A stretch of DNA of 41,469 bases from Nitrincola sp. A-D6. Its GTDB lineage: Bacteria > Pseudomonadota > Gammaproteobacteria > Pseudomonadales > Balneatricaceae. Positions 1-9,198 of the stretch are shown one piece after another. Positions within the stretch are counted from its first letter, which is position 1. The number at the start of each line of letters is the position of its first letter. The stretch lies in NCBI RefSeq assembly GCF_000764495.1, contig NZ_JRLB01000002.1:1-41469 (forward strand). Reading direction: 5' to 3'. Position numbers and translations under genes: made by a program. A model generated the notes under the pieces. It was not told where the DNA came from. It did not search any database and saw only the letters and a program-made list of their open reading frames with translations.

Positions 1-464
1 GCTAAAAACCATTCCCGAAACAAGTGCATTTCCCTGCCGAGCAACGCTTCATCATAAAGTGGCAGTCCAGCTGCGGAAATCTGCTGAATTTTTAGCAATT
101 CGGTAAAAGCCAAGGCGTATAACGGGTCAGCGCTATCTTTATTGAGCCCGCTATGCAGCAGTTGATCACCAAAATCTTCCAGCAGCAGAAACCCTTGTTG
201 CAGATCCTGGGCCAGAAGTTTCGGCACTCGTACACCTGCAGCAAGCCACTGCTGTGCAATAGCAACAAAAGGCCCGCAGTCCTCATGCTCAGGTGGAGCA
301 TCCATCACAATAACAGACTGATTCTGGGCTCTCACTCTGAAATAACGTCTGAAACTGGCATCACCCGCCACCATTTCCAGTCTAAAATCTGTATTAAGCT
401 CCAAACCAGAGCCTGTTATTTGTTCAGCTACCCAGTTTTTCAGCGCCAGTTGTCGCCTTCCCAT
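1..464 (-). CDS. amgK: AmgK-like sugar kinase (N-acetylmuramate/N-acetylglucosamine anomeric kinase), 5' part, runs off window
   Basis: Reading leftwards from the ATG at 464 the frame stays open for 154 codons to the window edge, so only the N-terminal half is seen. Aminoglycoside-phosphotransferase fold features are visible: GDASFRRYFRV near residues 34-44 (nucleotide-binding loop), VIVMDAPPEHED near 51-62 (the lysine-strand region), LLLEDFGDQLL near 93-103 (hinge) and LPLYDEALLGREM near 134-146. This combination, and the position divergent from lptD, is typical of AmgK of the MurNAc/GlcNAc recycling pathway, which phosphorylates the anomeric sugar for the uridylyltransferase MurU. MurU would be expected just outside the window. 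The catalytic Asp/Asn part is not in view. The family also contains kinases of unknown substrate, so the exact substrate is inferred from context. Confidence 0.85.
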   Translation of the reverse strand, partial: MGRRQLALKNWVAEQITGSGLELNTDFRLEMVAGDASFRRYFRVRAQNQSVIVMDAPPEHEDCGPFVAIAQQWLAAGVRVPKLLAQDLQQGFLLLEDFGDQLLHSGLNKDSADPLYALAFTELLKIQQISAAGLPLYDEALLGREMHLFREWFL

Positions 465-576
465 TCGTTGTCCTCTAGCACTTGCCCTAGTTAATGCTTT
501 ATTATGCAGTGCTTAATAGTACTAGACTCACGGGCAGCAAGAAACTCTGCCTGACTCGCTACCGGACTGCGACCTG
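465..576. promoter_or_regulatory. Divergent amgK/lptD intergenic region
   Basis: About 110 bp separate the divergent starts and must hold both promoters. A TATTAT hexamer at 500-505 is the best -10-like element on the + strand, but no -35 lies at proper spacing, so I cannot assign a promoter confidently. Confidence 0.3.
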
Positions 577-3415
577 ATGCCTTTTAAAAAACATAGCGCT
601 TATCAACTAACCCTTGCTGTGGCAGCTATCCTCTGCGCGCCCCCTGGTGGCGGCACAAACGGATGAGCGCCTGTGGGTATGTAACCTGCTGCCTAATGGT
701 GAATGGGACTGTGAAGTTAATGAACTTCTTATGGATGCTCAGTCGGCAGAACCTTTGACACCTGAGCCACGCAGGGTATCAACACCAGAGCCAACTCCAA
801 CTTCGGCTCCAACTCCAGCTCCAGTTCCAGACAGATCAGCTGAGCCCATCAGTCCGCGTGACCCCGTAAGTCCACCTGAATCAGAATTAACCACACTAAC
901 ACCTGAGCCCGATACGGCCCGAACCTTTCCGGCAGAATCAGCCTCACCAGCCCCTGAAGCAAGTCAACCAGGCAGATCGATAACCACTGAGCAAACGGCT
1001 CGCGCTCGCTCAGCTGATGCCTGGGACTGTACAATTGGCGCCGATGGCAACTGGTCTTGTGCGCCAGGTAATCGCCAGGCTGTCAGTGTAGCCGAGCTGG
1101 GTCGATTCAATGCAGCCCAACCCGGTGCTTCCGGGCTGTTAATAAATAATCCCTATGCCCACCTTGATTGGTACCCTTACTCCAGTAATGAGGCCGCTGT
1201 ATGTAGCGGGCGCTACGTCGAACCGGATATTGATTACCTGCAAAGTGAACTGACGCCAGGCGAACAAGCTGTTTATGCTGAGGCGGACCTTTCCAGTGCT
1301 GACCTGCAAAGCGGTCTGGCTCGCCTGACAGGTGGGGTTAAACTACAGCAGGGAAGTCGCCTGTTCACCAGCCGCTATGGCGAAGTAGATAATGAAGCCA
1401 ATACCGCATTTCTAGAAGGTGATGTCACCTTTAGAGAGCCTGGACTACTCCTGGTCGGACAGCGCGCAGAGACCAACTTTAACACCGGTGTATCCAGTTT
1501 TTATGCATCTGAATATATTGTGCATGCAGAACATCTGCGAGGATCGGCAACAACTATCACACGCTATGATGACAACCGCATACGTCTGGAATCAGGTGCT
1601 GTCACCTACTGCGAACCTGGCAATAACGCCTGGTCAATCGGATCAGGCAATATAGTACTCCATCCTGACAAGGGCTATGGTATAGCCACACATGCCACTT
1701 TCAGAGTTGCAGACATACCTGTGTTCTATATGCCCTGGTTCCGTTTTCCGATCGACAGTCGGCGCCAATCCGGTTTTCTGTACCCCAGTATCGGGATTTC
1801 CAAAAGTGATGGTTTGGACTTCAGCATTCCCTACTACTTTAATATAGCGCCCAATATCGACGACACATTGACACTTCGCTACATCGAGAAGCGCGGCTTA
1901 CTGCTGGAAAATGAACTCAGATACATGAATGACTGGTCTCACAACATGTTGAGCCTTGGCTACTTGTCTGGTGATGATAAGCTGGATGGTGAAAACCGCT
2001 GGTTGGCAGGCTTCAATCATCAAGCACACCCGGTGATCGCTGGGAAAGCCAGATTGATTTCACTAAAGTGAGTGATAATAACTATTTTTCCGATCTGGGA
2101 ACCTCACTGGAAATTCAGCGTGAAGACCATTTGAATCAACGCGGGCAGCTACGTTACCTGGGAGATGGCTGGCAATTTCTCGCCAACCTGCATCAATACC
2201 AGACCATCAATGATAACGTTTCATCGCCCTATCAACGCACACCACAACTCTTGCTAACCGGGAATGAAAGCCTAAGCGAGAAAGCAGCACTGAGCTATTC
2301 GGCAGAATATGTACGTTTTGAGCGTGATCGAAAAGATTTTTTTAGCAACTCAGCAGACATTCTCCGCACAGATGCCCAGCGCGTGCACTTCAGGCCTTCG
2401 ATAACACATCGTAACAGCCGCCCCTGGGGCTTTATGAACTCCGAACTGACCCTGTGGCACAGCAACTACGATTTTGACTTCCCAACAGGGGCCGATACCT
2501 CAAACATCCCTGACTCGGTCACGGCGGGTATCGCCAGCATTGACTCAGGTCTTTACTTCGATAGGGACTTCACCCTTGCTGATAGTGACTACTCTCAATC
2601 ACTTGAACCACGTTTGATGCTGCTGCATGTGGAAAAAAACAACCAACAGCCAACGCTTGATAGTTTCCGCTATTTTGATACATCACAATTAAGCTTCAGC
2701 TACAACAATCTGTTTGATCGCTATGGCTGGAGTGGTAATGACCGGGTTTCAGCCACATCACAAGCAACAATAGCGTGTCTTCAGCCTCTATGATCAACGC
2801 GGCTTTGAGAAAGCCCGCCTTGCTGTCGCTCAAGCCTATTACGCCACAGACAGGCAAGGCAATGATCTGCGCCCAGGCGATATTAACGGTGATGAGTCCA
2901 GCTCCAACCTGGCATTACTGGCGCAGTGGAATATCACCCCGGCACTTCGCTTACGTCACGACTCTGAAATTGATCGTGACAGCTTCAGCCTGGAAGAGCA
3001 GAACTATCGGCTAACCTGGCAACCTGATGATGAAAACATGTTCTATTTCAGTTACCGTGACAGAGTTAACTCAGCCATTGCCGGGGGAGAAAGAACACGT
3101 CAATCGGACATAGCTTTCAGAAACCAGATCAACCCACAGTGGGGTGTTATAGGGCGCTGGCAACACGACATAGCCAATCGGCAGCGATTGGATAGCCTGT
3201 TGGGGCTGGAATACGGAACCTGTTGCTGGAAAATGCGTCTGACAGCCAGAGAATGGCTGAAATCGTCCAATACCCGTGGTTCCACAGCAGAATATGACCG
3301 CGGTGTGTTTTTACAGTTTATCCTACGCGGTTTGGGTTCGTTTGGTGACGACGGTGGTCGTAGCCTCATTGAAGAAATAACCGGTTTTAGAGAGAAAGAT
3401 CATGATAACTTCTGA
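577..3415 (+). CDS. lptD: LPS-assembly outer-membrane protein LptD (three apparent frameshifts)
   Basis: LptD forms the outer-membrane beta-barrel that inserts LPS at the cell surface with LptE. I start it at ATG 577 because this gives a signal peptide (MPFKKHSAYQLTLAVAAILCA). An extra C in the C-run near 645 breaks the frame just before the cleavage site. The N-terminal part (to 2071) has the OstA/LptA-like jellyroll domain; the barrel continues in another frame from about 2030 and in a third from about 2775 to 3415. Conserved pieces flank each break (for example SDNNYFSDLGTSLEIQ and YDQRGFEKARLAVAQ). The cysteines needed for the LptD disulfides appear present: AAVCSGRY, VTYCEPGNN and the Cys-Cys pair in YGTCCWK near the end. 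Repaired length is about 946 residues, long for the family because of a Pro/Thr-rich N-terminal linker. lptD is essential in most relatives, so three real lesions are unlikely; I take them as sequence errors. Confidence 0.9.
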
Positions 3416-4696
3416 TAAATGGCTGATCAGTCTGTACTGACCTTTGTGCTGGTAGCTTTGTTTTCACTGCACACGCAGGCACAGCAGCTGGACAGAATTG
3501 TCGCCGTCGTTAACGACGATATTATTATGAAAAGTGAGCTGGACCAGCGCACCCGACTAATAACCGAACAGATTCAGGGTCAGGGAGTACAAGTACCGCC
3601 CGCCGATGTATTGCGCCAGCAAGTGCTGGACCGTCTGATTCTGGACAGCCTGCAGCTGCAGATAGCCGAAATACAAGGGTTACGTATCTCCGACCGTCAA
3701 CTGAATGAAACACTGGAAGCCATTGCGGCTCAGAATGGGCTGACTCTGCCAGAGTTTCGTGAAGCACTGATTGCCGAAGGGCAGGATTATGCGCAAGCTC
3801 GGGAGCAGATTCGTCGCGAACTTTTAGTTAGCCAGGTGCAACAAAGCAATGTCAACCGCCGCATACAGGTATCAGAACAGGAAATTCGCAATTTTCTTAA
3901 CTCAGATGCGGCCCAACAACGCCAAGCTGAGTTTCTGCTGAGCAACATTCTGATTGCACTCCCCTCTCAAGCCTCACCCGATATAATTCAGGAAGCCGAG
4001 CGTAAAGCGGAGGAGATCTATGCCACACTGACAGATGGTGCAGAGTTTGCGGACACGGCGGTGTCTGTATCCAACGCCCCCAATGCACTCAACGGTGGTG
4101 ATCTGGGCTGGCGTAATCAGAGTGAACTGCCGGAAACATTGGCGGCTGCAATCGCAAACTTGCAACCCGGTGATATCAGTCGTCCGATACGCACACCGGG
4201 TGGATTTCACATTCTTCAGGTTAGAGACCGCCGTGGTGGAGACGTAACCCTGGTCGAGCAAACACTGGTCAGCCACATTCTACTCACACCGAATGAAATT
4301 CGCTCAGACGAGCAAACGCGTACCCTGGCATACGATCTGGCTAGCCGAATCCGTGATGGCCAGCCCTTTGAAAATCTGGCACGCCGCTACAGTGATGATC
4401 CAGGCAGCGGATCACAAGGCGGGGATCTGGGCTGGACTCAGGAAGGCCAGATGGTACCGGAATTTGAGCAGGTCATGAGCAGTACGGCCGTTGACCAGAT
4501 ATCCGAGCCCTTCGAATCACGCTTTGGCTGGCATGTACTCTGGGTCAGAGACCGTCGCACACAAGATATGTCTGCCGAAATGATGGAAAACATGGCTCGA
4601 AATACCATCAGTCAACGCAAATATAATGAAGAACTGGATAACTGGCTACGGGAATTACGCTCACAAGCCTATGTTGAAATCCGGAATCCAGGATAA
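3402..4696 (+). CDS. surA: Periplasmic chaperone and peptidyl-prolyl isomerase SurA
   Basis: SurA escorts outer-membrane proteins, including LptD, through the periplasm. An uninterrupted frame runs from ATG 3419 to 4696 (425 codons): a hydrophobic leader ending HTQAQQ, a SurA N-terminal domain beginning [18 protein letters not shown], then two parvulin domains (about residues 165-265 and 280-380), each with the GGDLGW signature. ATG 3419 has no ribosome site and its leader lacks a basic residue. ATG 3402, preceded by AGAGAG and reading [10 protein letters not shown], would give a better signal peptide and a 14-bp overlap with lptD, but needs one missing base near 3432. I therefore list 3402 as the probable start. 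The downstream pdxA start lies only 8 bp after the stop, indicating one operon. Confidence 0.93.
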
Positions 4697-4704
4697 CACG
4701 CCCA

Positions 4705-5709
4705 GTGGTTTTGCTACGCTTTGCAGTCACTCCAGGTGAACCCGCTGGTATAGGTCCGGACCTGTGTGTGCAACTCGCGCAAACAGCCTGGCCACACCAG
4801 CTGATTGTTTTCGCCGATCCCACTCTACTGCGCACACGCGCTGAAGAGCTGGGCCTGCCCTTGCTGCTAAGCGAGTGGCAAGGGGAACAGGACAACAGGC
4901 TGATGCAACCAGGAGAGCTATTGGTTTATCCTGTATCCATGAGTGTTCCAGCCAAGGCAGGCACACCTGATGTTCGTAATGCCCATTATGTCCTGGAAAC
5001 ACTGACACTGGCCACACAGCACTGCCAGCAAGGTAAACTGGATGCACTGATCACCGCACCGGTTCACAAAGGCATCATCAATGATGCAGGCTTCCCTTTC
5101 ACCGGACACACCGAGTTTCTGGAAGCTCTGACCGGCACCCCCAAGGTGGTCATGATGCTGGCCACAGAGGGGTTAAAAGTGGCCCTGGCGACTACTCACC
5201 TGCCACTGAGAGCTGTAGCCGATGCCATTACCCGCCCCCTGCTGGAAGATGTTATCAGTATCTTGTTACAGGATTTACGCCAGAAATTTGGCATTTCCCA
5301 GCCACGTTTACTGGTTGCCGGACTTAACCCCCATGCCGGAGAAGGTGGACACCTGGGCGATGAGGAGCTGACCACCATCACCCCGGTATTAGATGCGTTT
5401 CGCCAACGTGGTGAGCTGATTCAGGGGCCCTTACCAGCCGACACCCTGTTCAACGAGAAGTATCTCAGCCAGGCCGATGCCGTGCTCGCCATGTATCACG
5501 ATCAGGGATTACCCGTGCTCAAGTACAAGGGCTTTGGCCAAGCTGTTAACATTACCCTGGGGCTACCGATTATCCGTACATCAGTCGATCATGGTACCGC
5601 ATTTGACCTGGCCGGTAGTGGCAAGGCCGATACCGGCAGCCTGATTACTGCCATTAATTATGCTGCACAGATGGCCTCAGCTCGCCATTCAGCATCAGAC
5701 ACAGCTTAG
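4705..5709 (+). CDS. pdxA: 4-hydroxythreonine-4-phosphate dehydrogenase PdxA
   Basis: PdxA oxidises 4-phosphohydroxy-L-threonine in the DXP-dependent pyridoxal phosphate pathway, using NAD(P) and a divalent metal. The 334-residue protein starts at GTG 4705 (the phase of the conserved N-terminus [17 protein letters not shown] fixes this). Visible signatures: [13 protein letters not shown] near 118-129 followed by GHTEF, and the three metal-binding histidines at about 165 (ATTHLPL), 210 ([11 protein letters not shown]) and 265 ([16 protein letters not shown]). GTAFDLAG closes the C-terminal signature. Length matches the E. coli enzyme (329). It sits in the conserved surA-pdxA-rsmA-apaG order and is probably [14 protein letters not shown] the same message. 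Confidence 0.96.
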   Translation: MVLLRFAVTPGEPAGIGPDLCVQLAQTAWPHQLIVFADPTLLRTRAEELGLPLLLSEWQGEQDNRLMQPGELLVYPVSMSVPAKAGTPDVRNAHYVLETLTLATQHCQQGKLDALITAPVHKGIINDAGFPFTGHTEFLEALTGTPKVVMMLATEGLKVALATTHLPLRAVADAITRPLLEDVISILLQDLRQKFGISQPRLLVAGLNPHAGEGGHLGDEELTTITPVLDAFRQRGELIQGPLPADTLFNEKYLSQADAVLAMYHDQGLPVLKYKGFGQAVNITLGLPIIRTSVDHGTAFDLAGSGKADTGSLITAINYAAQMASARHSASDTA

Positions 5710-5715
5710 GAACTC

Positions 5716-6525
5716 ATGAGTAAAAAACCGGTAGGCCACAAAGCCCGCAAACGTTTTGGTCAGAATTTTCTTCAGGATCAGGGTGTTATTCAGCGTATTA
5801 TCCGCGCCATATCCCCCCGCCCCACTGACCACCTGGTGGAAATTGGTCCGGGACTGGGCGCACTGACAGAAGAAATTCTCAACGCAGCCGGTGATCTTGA
5901 TGCCATCGAACTGGATCGTGATCTGGTACCGATTCTGCGCACCAAGTTTTTTAACTATGCTGAGCATTTTCGCGTCCATCAAGCCGATGCGATGAAATTT
6001 GACTACACCTCACTATGTGATGATCAACGTCCACTGCGTATCGTCGGCAACCTGCCTTACAATATTTCCACACAGCTGATTTTTCACCTGCTAAGCTATA
6101 ATCAACACATAGCTGATATGCACTTTATGCTACAGAAAGAGGTGGTGGAACGCCTGGCAGCCAAAGCTGGCGAGAAGCACTATGGTCGACTGAGCATCAT
6201 GTCACAATATTATTGCCAGGTTGAAAACCTGTTTCTGGTACCACCAGAGGCCTTTAATCCAGTCCCAAAGGTTGACTCCGCTATCGTGCGCCTGACACCC
6301 CATAAGCAGCTACCCCTGGTGGCCAAAGATGTGGATCAGTTACAGTCTGTGGTTAGAACGGCTTTTAATCAGCGCCGCAAAACACTGCGTAATAACCTGA
6401 AAGAGCTGATCAGTGCTGAAGCACTCGAATCACTTGAGATTAATCCGGGAGAACGTCCCGAGCGCCTGACACTGCAGGAATTTATCCGCATCAGTGACTT
6501 TCTATGTGACCAAGAAAAGGAATAA
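5716..6525 (+). CDS. rsmA: 16S rRNA adenine dimethyltransferase RsmA (KsgA)
   Basis: RsmA dimethylates the two adjacent adenines in helix 45 of 16S rRNA late in 30S assembly. The 269-residue frame begins MSKKPVGHKARKRFGQNFL, the RRFGQNFL-type N-terminus of the family. The SAM-binding motif is VEIGPGLGALTEEIL (about 41-55), the acidic ribose contact follows in IELDRDL (about 65-70), and the catalytic motif IV is NLPYNIST (about 112-119). The C-terminal RNA-binding helical domain includes AFNQRRKTLRNNL. The start is supported by AGGA shortly upstream of ATG 5716. The gap from pdxA is 6 bp. Confidence 0.97.
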   Translation: MSKKPVGHKARKRFGQNFLQDQGVIQRIIRAISPRPTDHLVEIGPGLGALTEEILNAAGDLDAIELDRDLVPILRTKFFNYAEHFRVHQADAMKFDYTSLCDDQRPLRIVGNLPYNISTQLIFHLLSYNQHIADMHFMLQKEVVERLAAKAGEKHYGRLSIMSQYYCQVENLFLVPPEAFNPVPKVDSAIVRLTPHKQLPLVAKDVDQLQSVVRTAFNQRRKTLRNNLKELISAEALESLEINPGERPERLTLQEFIRISDFLCDQEKE

Positions 6526-6534
6526 CCAGCGTTT

Positions 6535-6921
6535 ATGAATAGTAAATCTATGGGTGAAAACATGCACATTTCTATCGCCACCGCTTACCTGCATGAGCAG
6601 TCTGACCCGGATGCACACCGCTATGTTTTTTCTTATCACATTACCATCACCAACCAGAACCCCATTCCGGTTCAGTTGATCAGCCGCCGCTGGGTTATCA
6701 CTGATGGCAACGAGCAAATACAGGAAGTCACCGGTGAAGGTGTGGTCGGTGAGCAACCCACTATAGAACCTGGCCAAAGCTACAGCTATACCAGTGGCAC
6801 CGTACTGCCAACCGAGGTCGGCAGTATGCAGGGACATTATTGTATGATGACCGATGAAACTGGTGAATTTATCGCCCCGATTCCCGCCTTCACCCTGGCA
6901 CTACCGAATGCGTTACATTGA
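6535..6921 (+). CDS. apaG: ApaG-domain protein
   Basis: A 128-residue protein of the ApaG/DUF525 family (fibronectin-III-like beta sandwich) of unclear biochemical role. In relatives it is co-transcribed with rsmA, as here (9-bp gap). Family features seen: YVFSYHITITNQNPIPVQLISRRWVITD near 30-55, VVGEQPTIEPGQSYSYTSGTVLPTEVGSMQGHY near 72-105 and a C-terminal PIPAFTLALP. The first ATG (6535) is used, with AGGAATAA about 13 bp upstream. ATG 6562 (MHISIATAYL) would match the usual N-terminus equally well, so the first nine residues are uncertain. The apaH gene that often follows is absent. Confidence 0.93.
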   Translation: MNSKSMGENMHISIATAYLHEQSDPDAHRYVFSYHITITNQNPIPVQLISRRWVITDGNEQIQEVTGEGVVGEQPTIEPGQSYSYTSGTVLPTEVGSMQGHYCMMTDETGEFIAPIPAFTLALPNALH

Positions 6922-6935
6922 AACTTACTGAACAC

Positions 6936-6961
6936 CAGTCGAGTATTGCTATACTCGGTTG
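6936..6961 (+). terminator. Hairpin between apaG and the stator operon
   Basis: CGAGTAT (6940-6946) pairs perfectly with ATACTCG (6951-6957) around the loop TGCT, extendable by G-T/A-T/C-G pairs on both sides. There is no T-run after it, so it may end or attenuate the apaG message but is not a canonical intrinsic terminator. Confidence 0.4.
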
Positions 6962-6988
6962 CTGATCATTAAACAACAGAGACCGGCT

Positions 6989-7816
6989 ATGGATTTTGCA
7001 TCATTACTAGGGATTATTTCAGGCTTCGCCCTGATTATTATTGCCATCTTTCTGGGCGGCAACCCAGATGTTTTTGTCAATATTCCAGGCCTGATGATTG
7101 TAGCCGGTGGTACCATTGCGGCTACCTTGCTAACTGTGCAATTCAAAGATGTCCTGAACGCCTTCCGCGCAGCCTGGTTCGTATTCACTCGGGACAAAAC
7201 CAATGCCCAGGAAATGATCGATACCATGCTGGAGCTGAGCCGTATCAGTCACCGCCATGGCCTGTTGATGCTAGGCGATATAGAAACCAACTCGAGGGTT
7301 TTACAACGCGCCTCCAACCTGCTTGCAGAAGCCGCTTCGGAGCAGGTTATTCGCAACACCCTGCAAAATGAAATCGACTCGTTGATAGGCCGACACTTCA
7401 CGGTACAGGACGTTTTTCGCAAGATGGCCATGTATGCCCCTGCGTTTGGTATGCTGGGCACATTGATCGGCCTGATTCAGATGCTCAGCGCCCTTCAGGA
7501 TCCGGAAACCATTGGACCGGCCATGGCCATTGCGCTACTGACCACTTTCTATGGTTCACTATTGGCAACCGTGGTATTTCTACCTATTGCCGGAAAGCTG
7601 CGCGCCAGAACACTCGCTGAAGTCACCAATCTGGAAATCATCCGCGAAGGCTGCATCAGCATTCTAACCAATGACCACTACGCACATGTGTATGAGCAAT
7701 TGTCTTCTTATCTACCAGAAGCCTCACGCAAACCGCTACGTGCAGGCAAGCAAAACAAAGCACAGGAGCCAGCCAAAGCAGCGGAGAAAGCCAAGCCGCA
7801 GGATAAGAAGGCATGA
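6989..7816 (+). CDS. pomA: Flagellar stator subunit, MotA/PomA type
   Basis: Proton/sodium channel subunit of the flagellar stator. The 275-residue protein starts at ATG 6989 (MDFASLLGIISGFALII); the open frame runs further upstream but without the conserved start. Four membrane segments are visible: about 6-26, 32-52, 150-172 and 183-205. The cytoplasmic loop between segments 2 and 3 carries the torque-generating region. The motif PAFGMLGTLIGLIQML and the sequence MAIALLTTFYGSLLATVVFLPIAGKL are typical of PomA/MotC-like stators. The last about 30 residues are a Lys/Ala-rich tail. It overlaps the next gene by ATGA. Ion preference (sodium versus proton) cannot be settled from sequence alone; similarity to PomA-type proteins suggests sodium. 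Confidence 0.9.
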   Translation: MDFASLLGIISGFALIIIAIFLGGNPDVFVNIPGLMIVAGGTIAATLLTVQFKDVLNAFRAAWFVFTRDKTNAQEMIDTMLELSRISHRHGLLMLGDIETNSRVLQRASNLLAEAASEQVIRNTLQNEIDSLIGRHFTVQDVFRKMAMYAPAFGMLGTLIGLIQMLSALQDPETIGPAMAIALLTTFYGSLLATVVFLPIAGKLRARTLAEVTNLEIIREGCISILTNDHYAHVYEQLSSYLPEASRKPLRAGKQNKAQEPAKAAEKAKPQDKKA

Positions 7817-8601
7817 GCCGCAAGCAGCAGCTACTGGAAGACAACGAAGGTCCTGGCTGGATTACCACCTTTGCTGACCTGATGACCTTGCTTCTGGTGT
7901 TTTTTGTGCTGTTATTTTCCATGTCCAGTGTCGAACATGAAGCCTTCGAAGAGGCCGCCAAATCACTGAATATCGCCCTATCTCGCGACTCTGCCCCCTC
8001 CAGCCTGATTCCGTTACTGGAACCGGCTGCCGAAACCACACGTATACCCGACCTCAATGATCCGGCCATGATTAACCGCAATGCAGAACTGGCCGATCAG
8101 ATGCGCTTCCAGCAAGCCCTGGTGGACTCCATCAATGCCGAACTTGAAGAAATCGTTACCGATATCGAAGGATCTCTGGCTGAAAAAGATATGGGCAGTT
8201 GGGTTGAGATCGGCTCACCACTGGATGGAAAACTCAACCTGAAAGTCAATGCCGCCGTCATGTTTGAACCAGGCTCCGTCGAAATTCGACGTTCAATGAT
8301 GCCTCTGCTCGACAGTGTTCTTGAGGTGGTCCTGGATAACCCGGGCTTCAAACTCGAAGTTCAAGGACATACGGATGATCAGCCTGTTGACACTGAACGC
8401 TTTCCCTCCAACTGGGAACTATCCGCCTTTCGTGCCACCGCTGTACTACGCTTTCTTATTGAGGGAGGACTGTCTCCACAGCGTGTTGTTGCCAGTGGAT
8501 ACGGCGACTCCATGCCGCTACTGCCCAACACTACTGAAGAAAACAGAGCGGCCAACCGACGCTTAGAGTTTGTCCTTGAACGGACGGAGTTACCAAGATG
8601 A
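7813..8601 (+). CDS. pomB: Flagellar stator subunit, MotB/PomB type
   Basis: Partner of the preceding stator subunit; it anchors the stator to peptidoglycan. The 262-residue protein has a short cytoplasmic N-terminus, one membrane helix with the ion-carrying aspartate (WITTFADLMTLLLVFFVLLF, about 16-35), a periplasmic linker, and an OmpA-like peptidoglycan-binding domain at about 145-260 (VQGHTDDQPVDT, SNWELSAFRATAVLRFL, ANRRLEFVLER). The ATG overlaps the stop of the MotA-type gene, implying [13 protein letters not shown] coupling, and its own stop overlaps the PilZ start. No flagellar structural genes are nearby, as is common for stator operons. Confidence 0.92.
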   Translation: MSRKQQLLEDNEGPGWITTFADLMTLLLVFFVLLFSMSSVEHEAFEEAAKSLNIALSRDSAPSSLIPLLEPAAETTRIPDLNDPAMINRNAELADQMRFQQALVDSINAELEEIVTDIEGSLAEKDMGSWVEIGSPLDGKLNLKVNAAVMFEPGSVEIRRSMMPLLDSVLEVVLDNPGFKLEVQGHTDDQPVDTERFPSNWELSAFRATAVLRFLIEGGLSPQRVVASGYGDSMPLLPNTTEENRAANRRLEFVLERTELPR

Positions 8602-8966
8602 AACCACTAATCTCACTTCCGGGAATCACAGACCGCGGCCGCAGAGCCTTTCGTATGACCCCAGTACAGGATGACCCGGTCAGCCTGCGGGTAAATGGCG
8701 ACCTGGTTGATCTGGAAGACCTGTCAGCCAATGGTGTGGCTTTTCTCAGTGAACATGAACTCAAGTCCGGATGCTATGATGCCCAGCTTAACTTTACCCT
8801 GGGTGAGCGCGATTTCACCATCTACTGCAAGGTAGATCTGATTAGAACCCTGACAGGCAGTTATGGTGGCGAGTTACAAGACATGAGTACCATGGATGAA
8901 CGCCTGTTATCCCGCTTCATCCTGGAATGCCAGAAACATGCAATATTACGCCAAAGAGAAGAATAG
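8598..8966 (+). CDS. PilZ-domain c-di-GMP-binding protein
   Basis: A 122-residue stand-alone PilZ domain. Both ligand motifs can be recognised: an arginine pair near the N-terminus (GRRAFRM, about 14-20, RxxxR-like) and DLSANGVAF (about 39-47), the D/NxSxxG motif. The gene overlaps the MotB-type gene (ATGA at 8598) and has GGAG upstream, so it is the third gene of the stator operon. PilZ proteins such as YcgR act as c-di-GMP-dependent brakes on the stator; co-transcription with its presumed target suggests such a role here, by inference. A fragmentary match would not preserve both motifs, so I regard binding competence as likely. Confidence 0.85.
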   Translation: MKPLISLPGITDRGRRAFRMTPVQDDPVSLRVNGDLVDLEDLSANGVAFLSEHELKSGCYDAQLNFTLGERDFTIYCKVDLIRTLTGSYGGELQDMSTMDERLLSRFILECQKHAILRQREE

Positions 8967-8989
8967 TTTTGCAACTGCGCAATAAACGC

Positions 8990-9018
8990 TTGACAGTAAA
9001 AGCCCTTCTCTGTAATAT
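8990..9018 (+). promoter_or_regulatory. Sigma-70 promoter of the initiator tRNA
   Basis: A perfect -35 TTGACA (8990-8995) is followed after exactly 17 bp by TAATAT (9013-9018). Transcription should start near 9025. The sequence after the -10 (TCGTCCC) is C-rich, as in stringently controlled stable-RNA promoters. Confidence 0.85.
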
Positions 9019-9032
9019 TCGTCCCACGTTGA

Positions 9033-9109
<77 letters not shown>

Positions 9110-9120
9110 AATTTTAAGAA

Positions 9121-9152
9121 GGCAGATCAGTTACTTACTGATCTGCCTTTTT
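9121..9152 (+). terminator. Rho-independent terminator of the tRNA gene
   Basis: GGCAGATCAG (9121-9130) pairs perfectly with CTGATCTGCC (9138-9147) around a 7-base loop and is followed by TTTTT. It begins 11 bases after the tRNA CCA end. Confidence 0.95.
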
Positions 9153-9198
9153 CGCTTATACAGATGCACTATTCCCCGCTACGGATCGATCCCCAAGG

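Noticed and set aside
153..494. 113-residue + strand frame
   Set aside because: Antisense shadow of the amgK frame, which has clear kinase motifs.
2775..3014. 79-residue open frame inside lptD
   Set aside because: It lies out of phase with the conserved LptD barrel frame that covers the same bases; a shadow created by the frameshift.
577..3415. Programmed frameshifting or true pseudogenisation of lptD
   Set aside because: Three shifts without slippery sites in a gene that is normally essential, alongside similar breaks in many other genes, favour sequence error.
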